From contig MGCE01000012.1 in NCBI GenBank assembly GCA_001790315.1, forward strand, positions 206-8,823: a stretch of 8,618 bases of DNA, written 5' to 3'. The notes under the pieces are model-generated. The model made no database searches, was not told the DNA's origin, and worked only from the letters and a program-made list of their open reading frames with translations. Shown here piece by piece: positions 7,544-8,618 of this stretch (its first letter is position 1; every line of letters starts with the position of its first letter). This DNA is from Candidatus Rokubacteria bacterium RIFCSPLOWO2_02_FULL_72_37 (GTDB taxonomy: Bacteria > Methylomirabilota > Methylomirabilia > Rokubacteriales > CSP1-6). The translations under genes and the position numbers were made by a program.

Positions 7544-7562
7544 CCACCAGTAAAGGCCAGCC

Positions 7563-7664
7563 TCAGCGCGCGCGCTCGGGCAGCACCACGATGCGGAAGC
7601 GCGCCTCGGGGCGCGCGTAGCGCGCGAATGCCTCGCGGACCTCGTCGGCGGTGAAGCGCGCTAG
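7563..7664 (-). pseudogene. Out-of-frame C-terminal tail of the M16 peptidase-family gene
   Basis: Read on the minus strand from 7664 to the TGA at 7565-7563, this frame gives 33 residues: LARFTADEVREAF, then ARYARPEARFRIVVLPERAR. This is the expected end of an M16 domain (a T-x-x-x-V-x-x-A/x-F helix, then a final strand with a VVLP-type ending). It continues the adjoining main frame exactly where that frame hits TAG (7663-7661), so it is best read as the detached tail of the same gene. Restoring one base between 7662 and 7661 would join the parts as ISAD-Y-ARFTADEV. Whether the lesion is real or an assembly error cannot be told from the sequence. Confidence 0.75.
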
Positions 7665-8618
7665 TCGGCGCTGATCCGCGCCAGATCGTCGAGCGAGAGC
7701 CCGCGGTAGTCGAGCGTGGCCAGCCGAGCGCTCCAGAATTCCCGGCCCCGCAGGGCCTCCTCGAGGTACGTGAGGAGCTGCTGGCGCGCCACCGTCATCT
7801 CCTCCGCGCTGGGCCCATCGGCGGCGAAGGCCAGGAACATCTCGGCCACCGCCTCCGCGAGCGCGCCGGCCTTCGCGGGGTCGGTGGGCGCCTGGGCCGC
7901 GAAGACGCCGAAGGACGGGTACGCCTCGCCGGGCTGCAGGTACGCGCCGATGCTGTAGACGAGCTGGCGCTCCTCGCGGATCGTGCGGTTCATCCGCGTG
8001 GAGAGCACGCGGGCGGCCAGGACGAGGAGCCGGCTGTCCCGGACTTGCTGGATGTCGGATGCGAAGAACCCGTCGAGCACCTGGGCCTGCTCGGTTCGGG
8101 TCGGCACCGTCCGCTCCACGCGCACGGGGCCGGCCGGCCGCGGCACCGCGCGCAGGTGGCGGAGCGTCTTGTCGTCGATGCGTGGGCGAGGCGGGAGCGC
8201 GCCGAGGGTGCGGGCGACGAGCGCCACCGCCCGATCCCGGTCGATGTCGCCCACCACCGCGACCTCGATCGGCGCCCGCGCGATCAGCGCCCGGAGCGCG
8301 GCCCCGGTCGCCTCACGGGTCAGGCGCTCCACCTGCGCCGCGGTGACCGGGCGCAGGCGCGCGTCGCCCGCGGGATAGAACGCCTCGGCCCGAGCTTCGG
8401 CGAGCACGCCGCGCGGCTCGCGGGCGCGCTCGGCGATCTCTCGCGCCTCGTTCTCGCGCCACTGGGCGAAGACCCCGGGCTCGACGACGGGATCGGTCAG
8501 CAGGAGATAGGCCAACTCGAGCCCGGTCTCGAGCGCCGCGGGATCGCCCGACACCGTGAGCGACACGGCGTCCCGGTCCAGGCCGGGATGCACGCGCACC
8601 TTCTTGCCGGTCATGAGC
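7661..8618 (-). CDS. M16 (PqqL-like) peptidase-family protein, C-terminal portion; truncated by apparent frameshift and by window edge
   Basis: The frame is open to the right edge (319 codons including the stop). The ATG at 8614-8612 is probably internal, since codon CTC precedes it and the text starts mid-domain. Seen, in order: an M16 alpha/beta domain with SLTVSGDPAALETGLELAYLL and later APIEVAVVGDIDRDRAVAL; a linker rich in Pro and basic residues; then a final M16 domain with the IREERQLVYS block, matching the Arg/Tyr substrate-binding motif of the non-catalytic half, followed by GxFAAQAPTDPAKA and a long helix EEMTVARQQLLTYLEEAL. No HxxEH zinc site is visible; in PqqL-like four-domain proteins it lies in the first quarter, here off-window. 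The resemblance is to the second half of such a ~900-residue protein. A stand-alone non-catalytic M16B subunit is the alternative. The role is presumably zinc-dependent peptide cleavage in or near the envelope. It is convergent with tRNA-Glu and unrelated to the signalling operon. Confidence 0.85.
   Translation of the reverse strand, partial: LMTGKKVRVHPGLDRDAVSLTVSGDPAALETGLELAYLLLTDPVVEPGVFAQWRENEAREIAERAREPRGVLAEARAEAFYPAGDARLRPVTAAQVERLTREATGAALRALIARAPIEVAVVGDIDRDRAVALVARTLGALPPRPRIDDKTLRHLRAVPRPAGPVRVERTVPTRTEQAQVLDGFFASDIQQVRDSRLLVLAARVLSTRMNRTIREERQLVYSIGAYLQPGEAYPSFGVFAAQAPTDPAKAGALAEAVAEMFLAFAADGPSAEEMTVARQQLLTYLEEALRGREFWSARLATLDYRGLSLDDLARISAD

Noticed and set aside
7565..7576. 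Alternating GC palindrome AGCGCGCGCGCT, considered as a terminator or operator
   Set aside because: It has no loop and no T-run, and it codes for the last residues and stop of the frameshifted peptidase tail; similar GC runs are common here by composition.
3698..7654. Plus-strand open frame of 1318 codons overlapping two kinases and the tRNA
   Set aside because: Arg/Ala/Gly/Pro-rich shadow of the real frames; it runs through the tRNA-Glu gene and shows no motifs of its own.
7465..7664. tRNA-adjacent gene disruption as a sign of integration
   Set aside because: No direct repeat of the tRNA 3' end, integrase or foreign-looking sequence is seen; the peptidase tail is intact in another frame, so a one-base lesion is simpler.
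7655..7670. Programmed ribosomal frameshift in the peptidase gene
   Set aside because: There is no X-XXY-YYZ slippery heptamer before the TAG and no clear stimulatory structure.

Overview
The window is very GC-rich bacterial DNA with strong third-position G/C bias. This keeps long spurious reading frames open on both strands. The gene content is an operon of large multidomain two-component proteins next to a chemotaxis-type methylesterase, then a tRNA and a metallopeptidase-family gene. It would fit an environmental high-GC lineage such as Rokubacteria/Methylomirabilota or a deltaproteobacterium-like group. That placement is a guess from style and composition; no marker in the window proves it.

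Layout. Positions 1-384 (+) hold the C-terminal part of a CheB protein-glutamate methylesterase. Its stop codon directly abuts the ATG of a REC-GAF-PAS-HisKA-HATPase-REC hybrid kinase (385-2958, +). Two bases later starts a membrane-bound kinase with dCache-HAMP-GAF-HisKA-HATPase-REC architecture (2961-5735, +). After 24 bases carrying a good Shine-Dalgarno sequence comes a compact REC-HisKA-HATPase-REC hybrid kinase (5760-7448, +). Sixteen bases after that stop lies a complete tRNA-Glu(UUC) gene with encoded CCA (7465-7543, +). Convergent to it, on the minus strand and running off the right edge, is the C-terminal part of a PqqL-like M16 peptidase-family protein. Its last ~33 residues sit in a different frame (7563-7664), so the gene as given is frameshifted.

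How the genes may work together. The four signalling genes are packed as one transcription unit. CheB implies a chemosensory array, probably encoded to the left of the window. The two soluble kinases start with closely related receiver domains (shared EDSPTQA) and a shared post-receiver linker. They could therefore take phosphate from a CheA-like kinase and feed it into their own kinase cores. The middle gene adds an extracytoplasmic sensor. All three kinases end in receiver domains, and the window has no HPt and no DNA-binding or cyclic-di-GMP output domain, so the output must lie elsewhere. This is a chemosensory-linked, multi-kinase phosphorelay module. It is built from known domains, but its combination and wiring are worth a look.

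No mobile element, CRISPR array, origin or riboswitch was recognised. No stretch longer than 300 bases lacks a gene.
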